Shown here: positions 8,583 through 8,761 of the stretch, piece by piece
Numbering within the stretch: position 1 is the stretch's first letter
Layout: every line of letters starts with the position of its first letter
DNA from: Pseudomonadota bacterium
Lineage (GTDB): Bacteria > Desulfobacterota > BSN033 > G020346125
Length of the DNA: 8,761 nucleotides
Direction: 5' to 3'
Assembly (NCBI GenBank): GCA_030673585.1
Contig: DAOVIU010000031.1
Span: 1-8,761, forward strand
The notes under the pieces: generated by a model
What the model saw: only the letters and a program-made list of their open reading frames with translations
Database searches by the model: none
Told to the model about the DNA's origin: nothing
Program-made: the position numbers and the translations under genes

Positions 8583-8761
8583 ATGGCACTTGAGCTCAAA
8601 CAGAGTCTCAAACAGACTCAGCAGTTGGTGATAACCCCCCAACTTCAGCAGGCCATCAAATTGCTCCAGCTCACCAGGGTGGAGTTGGTGGACTTGATTC
8701 AAGACGAGATGGAGGAGAACCCCCTGCTGGAAGTGAGCGAAATGGACGAGGAGGAGCCAAA
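8583..8761 (+). CDS. rpoN: RNA polymerase sigma-54 factor, N-terminal part (cut by window end)
   Basis: The first 59 codons of a gene running off the right edge, with no stop. The translation begins MALELKQSLKQTQQLVITPQ and continues QLQQAIKLLQLTRVEL, then an acidic EEPLL-like stretch (MEENPLLEVSEMDEEEP). This is sigma-54 Region I: the glutamine- and leucine-rich segment that contacts the -12 promoter element and core polymerase and holds the complex closed until an enhancer-binding ATPase acts. The start of acidic Region II follows. The core-binding domain and RpoN box lie outside the window. Placement right after lptB is common in Proteobacteria, where hpf and ptsN often follow. Confidence 0.96.
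   Translation, partial: MALELKQSLKQTQQLVITPQLQQAIKLLQLTRVELVDLIQDEMEENPLLEVSEMDEEEP

Overview
The window looks like ordinary chromosome of a Gram-negative, LPS-making bacterium. The gene order pyrG-kdsA-kdsD-kdsC-lptC-lptA-lptB-rpoN is one I associate with Deltaproteobacteria/Desulfobacterota and related lineages, and the archaeal-type phosphoglycerate-mutase-like protein and AcuC-type deacetylase fit that. The coding strand is GC-rich and purine-rich (many GAG, AAG, AGG and GGG codons). The exact taxon cannot be fixed from the sequence alone. All credible genes lie on the + strand.

Layout. Positions 1-212 are a degenerate tandem-repeat tract that drifts from AT-rich CAAAT-type units to GC-rich CACGGACACG units and ends at the start codon of an AcuC/class I histone-deacetylase-like gene (213-1346). 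A 132-bp intergenic region (1347-1478) follows. It carries two overlapping-range promoter candidates: a sigma-54 -24/-12 element (1384-1400) and a sigma-70-type element (1420-1447). From 1479 to the right edge runs one very compact gene train: apgM-like, pyrG, kdsA, kdsD, kdsC, lptC, lptA, lptB and the first 59 codons of rpoN. Junctions from apgM to lptB are 3 nt, 0 nt, ATGA overlap, TAATG overlap, TAATG overlap, ATGA overlap and 2 nt. Only rpoN is set off, by 23 nt with its own ribosome binding site.

How the genes work together. PyrG makes CTP, the nucleotide donor for CMP-Kdo. KdsD, KdsA and KdsC convert ribulose-5-phosphate to Kdo (isomerase, synthase, phosphatase). LptC, LptA and LptB are the inner-membrane anchor, periplasmic bridge and ATPase of the LPS export machine. 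RpoN is sigma-54. KdsB, WaaA, LptF/G and LptD are not in the window. The apgM-like gene heads the train and is either a 2,3-BPG-independent phosphoglycerate mutase or a member of the related 'proposed homoserine kinase' group. Its usual nucleophile motif Gly-Ser-Asp reads Gly-Thr-Glu.

I found no mobile element, tRNA, rRNA or CRISPR array, and no convincing undescribed system. The points most worth a second look are the sigma-54 promoter candidate ahead of an operon that ends in rpoN, the altered active-site motif in the apgM-like protein, and the repeat tract that occupies the whole upstream region of the deacetylase gene.
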